Below are positions 53,682 to 62,675 of a DNA stretch of 64,000 nt, in pieces. The DNA lies in contig NZ_JTCM02000014.1 in NCBI RefSeq assembly GCF_000817785.2, positions 33,520 through 97,519 of the forward strand, given 5' to 3'. The notes under the pieces are model-generated. The model saw only the letters and a list, made by a program, of their open reading frames with translations, did not search any database and was not told where the DNA came from. The position numbers and the translations under genes are program-made. The DNA comes from Hassallia byssoidea VB512170. GTDB taxonomy: Bacteria; Cyanobacteriota; Cyanobacteriia; Cyanobacteriales; Nostocaceae. Numbering within the stretch: position 1 is the first letter of the stretch; the number at the start of each line of letters is the position of its first letter.

Positions 53682-53709
53682 GCGACAGCGAAATCTTAAC
53701 AGCCAGGGG
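53659..53709 (+). mobile_element. right-end hairpin of the tnpB element / omega-RNA 3' end
   Basis: CCCCTGGCT 53659-53667 with AGCCAGGGG 53701-53709, and TTAAGAT 53673-53679 with ATCTTAA 53693-53699. It overlaps the tnpB stop codon. Right ends of this kind give the scaffold of the TnpB guide RNA; the guide would be read from the DNA just past 53709. Confidence 0.7.
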
Positions 53710-53817
53710 AGTGTCAATCTCTACCAAGACTTAGCATTCAGGACTTTATATTGTTACGAATGATTAGGGGCGTACAAACGTCCGCCCCCACAATGCCGAC
53801 AACAAAGCAAGTAATAG

Positions 53818-55260
53818 CTAATTAGCTTTCGGTATAGCCTCAGTCAAGCGCGGCTTATCTAAATTAATTCGATTAAGTAGCAACCACGATTGAATTAAGT
53901 CGGGACCGTGAACATCTCCGGTTAAAGCGGCACGGAGACTACGCATTACCAAACCTTTCTTGACATTTTGCTGTTTAACTACCTGTTTGATAATGTCTTG
54001 GGCGCTAGATTCACTTAGTTGCTGATTATCTACAGCAGCGATAATTCCCTGTAATGCCGCAGCAACACCATCTTGCGTTAGTTGAGCCACTGCTTCATCA
54101 CTAAATGGTACTGTTTCAGTGAAAAACAGTTGACTCATCGCTACCGCATCTGTCAAACGAGTCATACTCGGCTGAATTAAAGTAACTAGCTGCTCTAACC
54201 AAGAACGTTCTCGTCCTTGGTCAAATTTATACCCTTCTTTCTCCCAAAAGGGAATAATCAAATCTGTCAATTTATCTACTGGCATTGGGTGGATATACTG
54301 ACTGTTTAACCAATCGAGTTTCGCCCAGTCAAATTTCGCGCCTGCTTTATTCACACGCTCAAAGCTAAACTGTTTGGCGGCTTCTTCTAAGGTGAAGATT
54401 TCCTGCGTTGAGTCTGGAGCGGACCAACCCAATAAGGTCATGTAATTGACTAAAGCTTCGGGGGTGAAACCCATTTGCTTGAAGTCAAAAATGGAAGTAA
54501 CACCGTCTCGTTTGGAAAGCTTGCGCCCATCGATGTTCAAAATTAGGGGTGTGTGGGCAAATTCTGGAACTTTTGCGCCAAAGGCTTCATAAAGCAGAAT
54601 TTGCTTGGCGGTGTTGGCAATGTGGTCTTCTCCTCGGATGACGTGGCTGATTTGCATATCCATGTCATCAACTACAACCGCAAAATTGTACAGTGGCTGA
54701 CCAATTCCATCTTCTGCGGCACGAGCGATGACCATATCACCGCCTAAATCGCTGCCTTGCCAACTCATGTTTCCCCGTACCAGGTCATTCCAAACAATTT
54801 CCCGGTCGTCTTCAATTTTGAAGCGAATTACAAAGCTACGCCCTTCTGCCTCAAAAGCAGCCTGTTGTTCTGGGGTGAGGTTGCGATGACGGTTGTCGTA
54901 GCGGGGAGCCTCGTTTCTGGCTTTTTGAGCTTCTCGCAAAGCTTCTAGTTCTTCGGAGGTGGTGTAGCAGCGATAAGCCAACTGTTTATCTAGCAGGCTT
55001 TTTACTGCTTCTTTGTAAATATCGAGGCGTTGGGATTGAAAAAATGGTCCTTCATCCCAAGTTAGTCCTAACCAGCGCAGTCCCTCTAGGATATTTTCGG
55101 TATATTCGGGACGCGATCGCTCGACATCTGTATCTTCAATTCTCAAAATAAATTTGCCGCCTTGGTGACGGGCAAATAACCAGTTAAATACAGCGGTTCT
55201 CGCCGTACCAATATGCAAATTCCCAGTCGGACTCGGAGCAATACGCACTCTGACAGTCAC
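53818..55260 (-). CDS. gltX: glutamyl-tRNA synthetase
   Basis: 480 residues. Class I synthetase: HIGH-type motif [16 protein letters not shown] at residues about 7-22, KMSKS-type KLSKRDG near residue 245. Charges tRNA-Glu, which in cyanobacteria also feeds tetrapyrrole synthesis. The C-terminal anticodon-binding domain ends normally ([11 protein letters not shown]). Lies just downstream of the tRNA-Asp gene, both on minus. Confidence 0.95.
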   Translation of the reverse strand: MTVRVRIAPSPTGNLHIGTARTAVFNWLFARHQGGKFILRIEDTDVERSRPEYTENILEGLRWLGLTWDEGPFFQSQRLDIYKEAVKSLLDKQLAYRCYTTSEELEALREAQKARNEAPRYDNRHRNLTPEQQAAFEAEGRSFVIRFKIEDDREIVWNDLVRGNMSWQGSDLGGDMVIARAAEDGIGQPLYNFAVVVDDMDMQISHVIRGEDHIANTAKQILLYEAFGAKVPEFAHTPLILNIDGRKLSKRDGVTSIFDFKQMGFTPEALVNYMTLLGWSAPDSTQEIFTLEEAAKQFSFERVNKAGAKFDWAKLDWLNSQYIHPMPVDKLTDLIIPFWEKEGYKFDQGRERSWLEQLVTLIQPSMTRLTDAVAMSQLFFTETVPFSDEAVAQLTQDGVAAALQGIIAAVDNQQLSESSAQDIIKQVVKQQNVKKGLVMRSLRAALTGDVHGPDLIQSWLLLNRINLDKPRLTEAIPKAN

Positions 55261-55336
55261 AGCAAATTCTCTCTTCGCTAAAGCATGATTAATCTAGCTT
55301 AGATTTTATATTTATATTCAATCCAAACTAATTTAA

Positions 55337-55410
55337 CGGGACTGACGGGGCTCGAACCCGCAACTTCCGCCGTGACAGGGCGGTGCTCTAACCAATTGAA
55401 CTACAGTCCC
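55337..55410 (-). tRNA. tRNA-Asp (anticodon GUC)
   Basis: Read on minus: acceptor GGGACUG pairs with CAGUCCC, discriminator G. D arm GUUCAAUUGGUUAGAGC, anticodon loop CUGUCAC with GUC, T arm GCGGGUUCGAGCCCCGU. 74 bases without CCA. All standard tRNA positions seem intact. Confidence 0.95.
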
Positions 55411-55510
55411 ATGAGATTGCACTTTTCCAATTATGCCTATTCTATCCCTGTTTGTCAAGCTTTTTTCTGAATTAGTTATTTGTTAGTGGTTAGCTGTTAG
55501 TTGTTTTGTT

Positions 55511-55680
55511 AGCAACTAGTCTCCCTTGTCTCCTTGTCTCCTTGTCTCCCTTGTCCCCCTTGTCCCCCTTGTCTCCTTGTCTCCTTGTCTCCTTGTCTCC
55601 CTTGTCCCCCTTGTCTCCTTGTCTCCTTGTCTCCTTGTCTCCTTGTCTCCTTGTCTCCTTGTCCCCCTTGTCTCCTTGTC
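55511..55680. repeat. CTTGTCTC / CCTTGTCCCC tandem array
   Basis: About 170 bases of CTCCTTGT octamers and CCCCCTTGT nonamers. This is the C-rich strand of the GGGGGACAAGG family found beside pec genes. Preceded by TTAGTTGTT heptamer-like units. It ends 15 bases before the kinase stop codon. Open frames through it are repeat artefacts. Confidence 0.85.
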
Positions 55681-55693
55681 AAGACAGTCCCCA

Positions 55694-57244
55694 TTACCCA
55701 ATCTGTGGCGTTGATGTCAGATGCCGCAATATATGAGATTGCATTTTTTTATACTCTTGTTTTAAGAGGTTTTTACTCAACTGGGGCAAAGATGAGGGGG
55801 GTAAGCTTTGACTGTGTTCTACCCAGGTTTTCAACATTTGCCGCTGAGTTGGATCGATGCGACTACTAATCACGTAAAGGCAGGAATGGGGTGCTTCTAA
55901 AGTAAAGAAAATCAGAGCATAGCGTTCATTTTCCGCTAATGAAGACACTAGTTTCTGATTTTGGGGATTTTGCATATCCAGGTAGCAAGGAAGCCACTTG
56001 GGTTCGAGTCCTTTGTTATAAAGTACAGTCAGCCACAGCAGCATCGGATGGGGAGATGTGACAAAGATAAATTGGTTGTAACGAGTACAAAAAGCGCGGC
56101 TGTTTATCTCTTTTTTAGACATCATCAGCGATAGCGCTGCGAATCCTTGTTCAACGTTGAGAAGTTGAGGAAAAACAATTTCCTGAATTGGTTTGTCTTG
56201 GGGCCAAAATAGTTGACAACAGGCTTTTTCTACTATTAAAGGTAAGCCAGAACCCAAGGGGAGGGAGGGGGGGAGGGGGAGAGGGGGGGATGAGGGAGTG
56301 ATAGTGGCAGTGTACTCTGCTTTGATTAAAGTTGCAGGCAAGCCGAGATAAGTGGACGGATCTAGTTTTTCTAAGATGTTTAGGACTTGGGTGATATTTT
56401 GGGGACGCGAGTCAGGTGCTTTGGCAAGACAAGCCATGATTAAATCATCAAGTTCTTTGGGCAGTTTGAGGTTGGGATTAATATCGGCGATCGCTCTTGG
56501 GGCTTCAAAGTGATGTGCTTTATACCATGCCCCAAAAAAGTCGGTTTCTGGTTGCCAAGGTTTTTTACCTGTAAGCATTTCATACATTGTTACACCCAGA
56601 CTATAAATATCAGAGCGATTATCTAATTTTTCTCCTTCTAATTGTTCCGGGGAACAGTAGGGCAAAGTGCCATTAAATCCTCTATTTGTGCTAGCGGTTG
56701 CTGAAGAATTTAAAAATTTAGCAATTCCGAAGTCTAAAATTTTTGCTAACTGACCTAATATCGGATCGGGTATAACTAATATATTGGCTGGTTTAATATC
56801 TCTATGAACTAGCTGATAAATTTCTTCGTCAATGTTAATTCCTTCATGAGCGCATTGTAAGCCTAAACAAATCTGCCGTCCAAGAGTAATAAACATCGCC
56901 AAAGGTATAGGAATTAAATCCTTTAAACTCTTGCCGCACAGATATTCCATGACGTAGAATGGTTTGCCTTGTTCACTCACGCCGTAATCATGTGCCCGGA
57001 CTATATGTAGGCTTTTTTGACTTAAAACTGCACAAATACGAGCTTCACGGGCAAAGTCCTCTTGCATCCGAGGATTTGAAACCGTTTGAGAAAGGAACTT
57101 GATGGCAACTGGTATTCCCCCTAACAAGATGTCCGAAGCTAAAAATACTTCACCCATACCTCCCTTGCCAATTAACTGCTTTACTTGATAACGATTGGCA
57201 AGCAATTCAGTCTTATTCGGACAAGCAAATGCACTTTGATTCAC
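55694..57244 (-). CDS. Ser/Thr protein kinase with cyanobacterial C-terminal domain
   Basis: 516 residues. Kinase domain 18-300: GKGGMGEVFLA, VAIKFL (Lys), VHRDIKPANIL, ILDFGIAKF, YCSPEQLEG, SDIYSLGVTMYEML. No membrane helix, so a cytoplasmic Hanks-type kinase. After a linker (SSPPLPLPPSLPL, encoded by a G-rich repeat at 56258-56297) a C-terminal domain of about 160 residues follows (FPQLLNVEQGFAALSLM, LLWLTVLYNKGL, RYALIFFTLEAPHSC), shared with the next kinase. Substrate unknown. Confidence 0.9.
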   Translation of the reverse strand: MNQSAFACPNKTELLANRYQVKQLIGKGGMGEVFLASDILLGGIPVAIKFLSQTVSNPRMQEDFAREARICAVLSQKSLHIVRAHDYGVSEQGKPFYVMEYLCGKSLKDLIPIPLAMFITLGRQICLGLQCAHEGINIDEEIYQLVHRDIKPANILVIPDPILGQLAKILDFGIAKFLNSSATASTNRGFNGTLPYCSPEQLEGEKLDNRSDIYSLGVTMYEMLTGKKPWQPETDFFGAWYKAHHFEAPRAIADINPNLKLPKELDDLIMACLAKAPDSRPQNITQVLNILEKLDPSTYLGLPATLIKAEYTATITPSSPPLPLPPSLPLGSGLPLIVEKACCQLFWPQDKPIQEIVFPQLLNVEQGFAALSLMMSKKEINSRAFCTRYNQFIFVTSPHPMLLWLTVLYNKGLEPKWLPCYLDMQNPQNQKLVSSLAENERYALIFFTLEAPHSCLYVISSRIDPTQRQMLKTWVEHSQSLPPSSLPQLSKNLLKQEYKKMQSHILRHLTSTPQIG

Positions 57245-57299
57245 TTTTCAAACCTCTGCGCTTTCGCAATTAAAAAATTAAATATTATCTCAATCAACC

Positions 57300-57445
57300 T
57301 ACTTAATAATTATTAATTCATAATTCATAATTAAAGAGAGTTTGTACCCGGTGCCTCCTATAAGCATTTTTGTTTCAGGTGGGGTCTAAATCCCCTCAAG
57401 TACATAATGCGTGAATTATAAATTATGAATTATGAATTATGCTAT
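57300..57445. repeat. AATTCATAATTCATAA inverted repeats between the kinase genes
   Basis: AATTCATAATTCATAATTA at about 57315-57333 faces AATTATGAATTATGAATTAT at about 57418-57437: complementary arms around 85 bases, the second overlapping the end of the upstream kinase gene. Same heptamer design as in the cpc spacers. Confidence 0.75.
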
Positions 57446-59065
57446 ATTTTCCGGACGCAAGAAAAAATTTACTAAATTAGAAAATACTTTAAATAGCCAA
57501 TTTTTTACATTGACTTTGCTGTTGTTTTTATTGAGTGCTAATTTTCGTAAAACTTCTGGTTTAATCTTTTCGTACTCTGCTTTCAGAATAACTTTGGCTT
57601 GATTGGAATTAATAACTTCAGGGGAATTTTGACTAAGCTCTAACCAATCTGCAAGTTGCTGACGCTGGTGGCTATTGAGAGTTAAAGTCTTGACATGAGC
57701 GCAGTGAGTTGGTTCTTCAAAAGCGAAAAATAGCAGATGATAGTAGCCAGTCTCTGCTAATATCTGCACTATTTTTTGTCCTCTACTATCTTTCATATCC
57801 AAGAAATAAGACAACCACCGCGTTAAAGGCAGATCGGCATTATGTAAAATTGTTGTCCACAAGATCATTGGATAGATGTTCATTTTAGATATAAAGTCAG
57901 TGCCATTTGTTTTATCTATAAATTTGCTAATTTCTTTTTCGGGTAACATTGCCCAAAAAGTTGGGATGGTTCCTTGAGGAGTGTGTAGTAAATGTGGAAA
58001 ACCAATTGGTGCAATTGGTTTATTTTTGGGCCAAGTTTGGTGCAAACACTCTTTTTCTGATACTGAGGTAAAAGGTATTAATTGCACGGTAGATGAACTT
58101 TCCAAGTTGCTGAAGAAGGAGATATTTTCATTCAGCTGTGTTTTTACCTTTTCTAAGGTTGTTAAAATTTCGCTGATATTTTGTGGGCGATCGCTCGCGT
58201 CTTTAGCTAAACAACTTATTACCAATTGTTCTAATTTCTGGGGAATTTTGACTTGAGGATTCACTTCCTCAAAGGTTGGTGGTATTTGAAAGCGATGAGC
58301 TTGATACCAAGTGCCAAAGGATTGGCTTGTTGTGTAAAATGGATGCTTTCCTGTTAGCATCTCAAACATCAACACTCCTAAACTGTAAATATCAGAACGC
58401 ATATCCAGCAGTTTACGTCCTTCTATATGTTCTGGAGAACAGTAAGGTAAACTGCCAATAAATGAATCTGTAAGTGTCATACCGGCACGCTCTGTTAAAA
58501 ACTTGGCGATACCAAAATCAAGAATTTTTACTATTGTTCCAACTTTGACATCTTCAACGATAAATATGTTTTCTGGTTTAATATCTCGGTGAACAACCGG
58601 ATAAATCTCTCCTTTGAGGCTGATGCCTTGATGAGCGCACTGTAACCCTAAACAAATTTGATGACAAAAATCTAAAAACTGCGCTACTGTTAATGTTTCA
58701 TTTTTTAAAAGATTTTTTAAATTTTTACCCGGAAGATATTCCATTACACAGAAGGGAATTTTTTCTTCGGTAATTCCGTAGCTCAACACCCGGACAATAT
58801 GTTTACTTTTGCGACCTAATTGAGCTCCAATAAAAATTTCTCTAACAAAGCGCTGGGACATTTGCTGATTTACCAGACTCAACGAGAGAATTTTGACTGC
58901 AACTGCCATCCCCCCTTTTGCAGCGTCTTCTGCTAGGTAAACTCTACCCATACCCCCTTTGCCAATTAAATCTCTTATTAAATATCGATTATTTAAAAAT
59001 TTTCCTATATAAGCATCTAATTCTTTTTTTGGCGTTACCATAATATTAATTTTATTGGCGACCAT
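57437..59065 (-). CDS. Ser/Thr protein kinase with cyanobacterial C-terminal domain
   Basis: 542 residues. Kinase domain from about residue 28 (GKGGMGRVYLAEDA, MAVAVKIL) with VHRDIKPENIF, ILDFGIAKFL, LPYCSPEHIEG, SDIYSLGVLMFEML. The C-terminal domain (GFPHLLHTPQGTIPTFWAM, ILWTTILHNADL, YYHLLFFAFEEPTHC) matches that of the kinase at 55694, from which it arose by duplication. The linker here is not proline-rich. Inner ATG at 59041 is an alternative start. Cytoplasmic; substrate unknown. Confidence 0.9.
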   Translation of the reverse strand: MVANKINIMVTPKKELDAYIGKFLNNRYLIRDLIGKGGMGRVYLAEDAAKGGMAVAVKILSLSLVNQQMSQRFVREIFIGAQLGRKSKHIVRVLSYGITEEKIPFCVMEYLPGKNLKNLLKNETLTVAQFLDFCHQICLGLQCAHQGISLKGEIYPVVHRDIKPENIFIVEDVKVGTIVKILDFGIAKFLTERAGMTLTDSFIGSLPYCSPEHIEGRKLLDMRSDIYSLGVLMFEMLTGKHPFYTTSQSFGTWYQAHRFQIPPTFEEVNPQVKIPQKLEQLVISCLAKDASDRPQNISEILTTLEKVKTQLNENISFFSNLESSSTVQLIPFTSVSEKECLHQTWPKNKPIAPIGFPHLLHTPQGTIPTFWAMLPEKEISKFIDKTNGTDFISKMNIYPMILWTTILHNADLPLTRWLSYFLDMKDSRGQKIVQILAETGYYHLLFFAFEEPTHCAHVKTLTLNSHQRQQLADWLELSQNSPEVINSNQAKVILKAEYEKIKPEVLRKLALNKNNSKVNVKNWLFKVFSNLVNFFLRPENIA

Positions 59066-59379
59066 AAAAATATTTATTTAAGAATAAATGAATAACACAT
59101 TCTTTTTAATATTAATTTTATCTCCTAAAAAGATAAAGTATTTTATAGACTCTATTATGTGATATGAAAAATAACATAAATAAAGGTGAATTTTTGATAA
59201 AACCACACTGAACCTCTATGTAAAAGCTTTTAAACATTGTGTAACATATTTATTCAGCAATGCGGATGAGAAATTATACGTAAACGGAAATTAAGGTTAA
59301 TTAGATTGCCTAAGCATGACTGTAAATACACCGAGAAAATAAATTGAAGATTAGGTATCCTACTAACACGACGCAGCAG
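59066..59379. other. AT-rich spacer
   Basis: About 310 bases, probably the promoter of the kinase genes and the 3' end of the next one. No gene or repeat recognised. Confidence 0.4.
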
Positions 59380-60573
59380 TTAGCGCTTGAAGTTCGGCGG
59401 GACTAAACGGCGTAGTAACCTGATAAGCCTTGGTTCCATCTTGAGTCTAAAGGCTAGTATTTGAGTGCGTTGCAGAGAATTGAAATTGTTGTCGCTGATT
59501 AGTATTAATGAGGGCTGTCCATCAGGTAGTTTTGAACCAAAAGTTAAACCTTCGATGTTGTCTAGCAACACGTCTAATTTTCTTAAATCTAATAGTAGTT
59601 TTTTCTTAACTGGTTTAATGTTTTTAATATCAACTTGCTTCATACTGTCGATATTGTGAATGTCATCGGCTTCTTCTAAGGAAACCTGAAATAAAGCAAT
59701 ATAAAACCCTAAGCCTGTAAAACTCCGCTCTAAACTAAGTAAGTTACCTCGATTATCAACAGCAAGTAAATCAGGTAAACCGCTAGTAAAATGTTTAGTA
59801 ATATCCAAAAGCGGTGCGACTGGTTCAGTCTGATAAAGAAATTCTTTTTCTAGCTGCTTGGTGAGCAGGTTATATTGCAAAATACGGCAAGGACTGCTAG
59901 TATTTGCTTTGGCTTCTGAACCATCTTGAATTAATGCGTTTTCGGTGGCTGTAAACAGTTTCTTTTCGTTAGGTGTGATGGTGAGGCTTTCAAACGCTAA
60001 GTTGTTACGAATACCTTGCTTACCATTTTTATCTGGGAAAAACTTTTGAGGTATTGGTAATGTTGTAATTTCTTTGCCATCAGATAATAAGAATTCTTTA
60101 ATAAAAGGATTGATTAATTGGTTAACATCGCCTTCAGAAGAAATAAATACAGTATCTTTACTAGTTAAAGCAATACCTTCTGTGTCTGTCTCACCAGATG
60201 GGAACTTCTGACCATTTTCGTTTAACAATGTGGTAACGCTTACAGGAACAACGTCGCCATTTGCCAATTTACCTTTGCTCAGGTCTATTTTTAGGGTGTA
60301 AAATCGTGCGGGAGCTTTTTTACTACGGTCATCGGATATGACGTAATAAAGGTTTTTTTTGGGGTCGTATGTAATTCCTGATAATCCCCCGATTAGGGTT
60401 TTTTGGAAAGTTATATTCTTTGGTAAAGTAGCTTGTCCGATAAAATCTATGTTTGTTATTTCGACCGCGTTGATGGGTAAGTTGTGGAAAAAGAATAAGA
60501 TGCTGATGACGATAATTGAGATACAAAAGTAGATAATTTGCGGCAAGCTTAAGAGTTTTTTAATTAGCTGCAT
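59380..60573 (-). CDS. esterase-like phytase-family exported protein
   Basis: 397 residues. Hydrophobic N-terminus (IIYFCISIIVISILFFF) as signal or anchor. Beta-propeller type with GGLSGITYDPKKNLYYVISDD, ETDTEGIAL, FISSEGD, NLAFESLTITPNEKKLFTATE and LLSLERSF, i.e. the esterase-like phytase domain family. Probably a periplasmic phosphoesterase; substrate not known. Confidence 0.85.
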   Translation of the reverse strand: MQLIKKLLSLPQIIYFCISIIVISILFFFHNLPINAVEITNIDFIGQATLPKNITFQKTLIGGLSGITYDPKKNLYYVISDDRSKKAPARFYTLKIDLSKGKLANGDVVPVSVTTLLNENGQKFPSGETDTEGIALTSKDTVFISSEGDVNQLINPFIKEFLLSDGKEITTLPIPQKFFPDKNGKQGIRNNLAFESLTITPNEKKLFTATENALIQDGSEAKANTSSPCRILQYNLLTKQLEKEFLYQTEPVAPLLDITKHFTSGLPDLLAVDNRGNLLSLERSFTGLGFYIALFQVSLEEADDIHNIDSMKQVDIKNIKPVKKKLLLDLRKLDVLLDNIEGLTFGSKLPDGQPSLILISDNNFNSLQRTQILAFRLKMEPRLIRLLRRLVPPNFKR

Positions 60574-60878
60574 GGTAAGCTATTGTGAAAAGCTAAAAGC
60601 CACAGATAGGATATCATAAATAGCTAATAATGAATATCTTTTATTAACTTAGGTAAGTATAATTAAATATAAAAATGGTTTTTGTTCATAGTGAACGGTA
60701 TTTTAGCTCTTGGCTTTTGGCAAGGGTTTTAAGCGGCTCAAACCCTTATTACTAACATTGGTTTATTTACGCCTACCTGACTTGAAAATAAGGGAAAGGG
60801 TAAAGGGTAAAGGGAAAAAATAAATTTTAATGTGTCCTGCTGTACGCAGGAACTTGTTGGCTATTTAGTAATAAGCGC
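60574..60878. other. spacer with GGGTAAA repeats
   Basis: A hairpin AAGGGTTTTAAGCGGCTCAA with AACCCTT at about 60721-60748 and GGGTAAA heptamers at 60793-60820. No gene. Confidence 0.5.
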
Positions 60879-62351
60879 TTAATTAGAAAGAATTTTATGT
60901 TGACGAAGATAATATTCATTTTGAAAAAAGTTAGCTAGCCAGTCTTTAACATTGCGAGTGGCGCGACAGTCGTCTTCGTTGTAGCGTTGGATAATTTCTA
61001 GTAAGGTGCGATCGCCTGTTTCTAACCACCGATCGTACCAGTAAATACACTTAGCACCACTCGCCTCTGAATCCCGCCACTCAAATCTTAACCATTTAGC
61101 GATCGCTTTCAACGCATAGCTTTCTATCGGCAATGCAACACTTTGTATTAATTCTTCATATACATCCACAAATCGATTCAGTACAGGTGCTACATCTCGC
61201 TGCGGAGTGCCGTAAAGTCTCGCCAGTCGTTTGACTGTATCAAATTCGTAAATGCAGAAATGATAAATCGGCGCTTCGGGATATCGCCAAACTAATTCTA
61301 AAAATTGCTGCCAAATAATTTCTTCTTCCTCTGGCTTTTCTGCCAGGAATGAATAAAATTTTTCGGTGTTGGCTTGTCTATCAACGACCAAAACTCCTAA
61401 GAGATAATCTAAATTCAAGTCTGGCTGCGCTTCAATATCAAAGTAAATCTCGATGGGCGCTGTATATGTGATATCTTCTGTAGGTATCGCGTAAGGTAAG
61501 ATAAACGGACGATTTTTGACTACAGATTCAGCTTGCACTACCAGTTTCAGCGCTACTTCGCTGTCAAACCCAACCAAATTTTCTAGAACGCTTGGAAGAG
61601 TTTTAGCTAGAGATTCTACTGTTGTGATGGAAAGTGCTTGGAGTTGAGTGTAGCGAAGGGGTGTGACTCCTGGTAATAGTGAGAGGTGTTTCTGAGAATG
61701 AGCGATCGCATAACAACTACTGTACCAGTGACAAAGATTACACTTCTGGCGGGCAATAAATACCTCTGGTGCAGCGGGTGATTCTAAAGTTTGAATAAAC
61801 TCTTCTAAAATTGAGAGCATTTGCGGCGTCCATTTAGACAACTCCACCTCATAACTCGTCATTTTAGTACGCAATATTAACCAAGCAGCCTCAGGTTCAA
61901 CACCTTGCACCGTCGCTAACACTTGTGCGTGAAATGCTGCCGAAACTTGATATTCTTGTTTGGGACGCTTACCTAGTTCGATAGTCGTCGGCACGTACAT
62001 CCAATCTCCAAAATTGGACTGTCCGGGCTGTTTGAATAATAAATCGGGACGCGAAAGCAAAGTGTGTTCACCATAAGTTATTAGCAACACTCCTTTATAA
62101 ATGCAATCTACGCCTTGCTGCATTAATTCTACAGTCGCTGCCGCCCCAGCTTCCCAGTCTCCATAACGATAATCGGGTTCGTGATAACTCAACGGTGTCA
62201 AAATACTCTGTTGATGAGCGATTTTGTCTACATGCAGTTTTTGCAGCAAGTCATTAGGAGGATCTTGCTGCTTTTTATCACCGTGAATATCTAAAAAAGG
62301 TCGCCGCTTACACCGTTGGTATTGCAGCAGATGTTCAGCATTAATTAACAT
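60879..62351 (-). CDS. TM0106-family RecB-like nuclease
   Basis: 490 residues. N-terminal PD-(D/E)xK nuclease-like half (LLSRPDLLFKQPG, YVPTTIELGKRPKQEYQVSA), cysteine cluster CNLCHWYSSC as in Fe-S containing RecB/Cas4-like nucleases, a helix-hairpin-helix-like centre, and a C-terminal RNase H-like half (EIYFDIEAQPDLNLDYLLG, YNEDDCRATRNVKDWL) as in YprB. Predicted single-strand DNA nuclease. No CRISPR or repair operon around it. Confidence 0.85.
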   Translation of the reverse strand: MLINAEHLLQYQRCKRRPFLDIHGDKKQQDPPNDLLQKLHVDKIAHQQSILTPLSYHEPDYRYGDWEAGAAATVELMQQGVDCIYKGVLLITYGEHTLLSRPDLLFKQPGQSNFGDWMYVPTTIELGKRPKQEYQVSAAFHAQVLATVQGVEPEAAWLILRTKMTSYEVELSKWTPQMLSILEEFIQTLESPAAPEVFIARQKCNLCHWYSSCYAIAHSQKHLSLLPGVTPLRYTQLQALSITTVESLAKTLPSVLENLVGFDSEVALKLVVQAESVVKNRPFILPYAIPTEDITYTAPIEIYFDIEAQPDLNLDYLLGVLVVDRQANTEKFYSFLAEKPEEEEIIWQQFLELVWRYPEAPIYHFCIYEFDTVKRLARLYGTPQRDVAPVLNRFVDVYEELIQSVALPIESYALKAIAKWLRFEWRDSEASGAKCIYWYDRWLETGDRTLLEIIQRYNEDDCRATRNVKDWLANFFQNEYYLRQHKILSN

Positions 62352-62675
62352 TCCTTTAAGCTAACAAGAATTAGCACTAATCGGAGTAATCTAGGCAAGA
62401 GCTGTTTGGGAGGGGGAGAGGGGGGGAGGGGGGGGAGTGCTCTTGAGTGGGGGGACAAGGGGGACAAGGGAGACAAGGGGAGCCAGCGCGTTGCGGAGGT
62501 CACGAACGTTGTAGCGACTGGCGTGGACAAGGGGGACAAGGGGGACTGGTTGTTAACAACGCTCCAACGCTCCAACCATCCACTAACAACCAACCAATAA
62601 CAACTAACCACTAACAACCAACCACTAACAACTAACCACTAACAACCAACCACTAACAACCAACCACTAACAATT
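62352..62675. repeat. G-rich array with inserted CACGCCAG element, then heptamer repeats
   Basis: GGGAGGGGGAGAGGGGGG and GGGGGACAAGG units at 62408-62480 and 62525-62547 are split at 62480-62525 by an element that on the minus strand starts CACGCCAG and ends CTGGCTCCCC, the flanks also seen at 51262-51308. From 62560 to 62672 come AACCACTAACAACC-type heptamers, ending at the next gene's ATG. No gene. Confidence 0.8.

Noticed and set aside
55506..55869. Overlapping open frames in both strands through the CTTGTCTC array
   Set aside because: Products are repeats of three or four residues; artefact of a tandem repeat without stops.
60879..62351. RecB-like nuclease as Cas4 of a CRISPR system
   Set aside because: The C-terminal RNase H-like half and length fit the TM0106/YprB-like family, and no cas genes or arrays are nearby.
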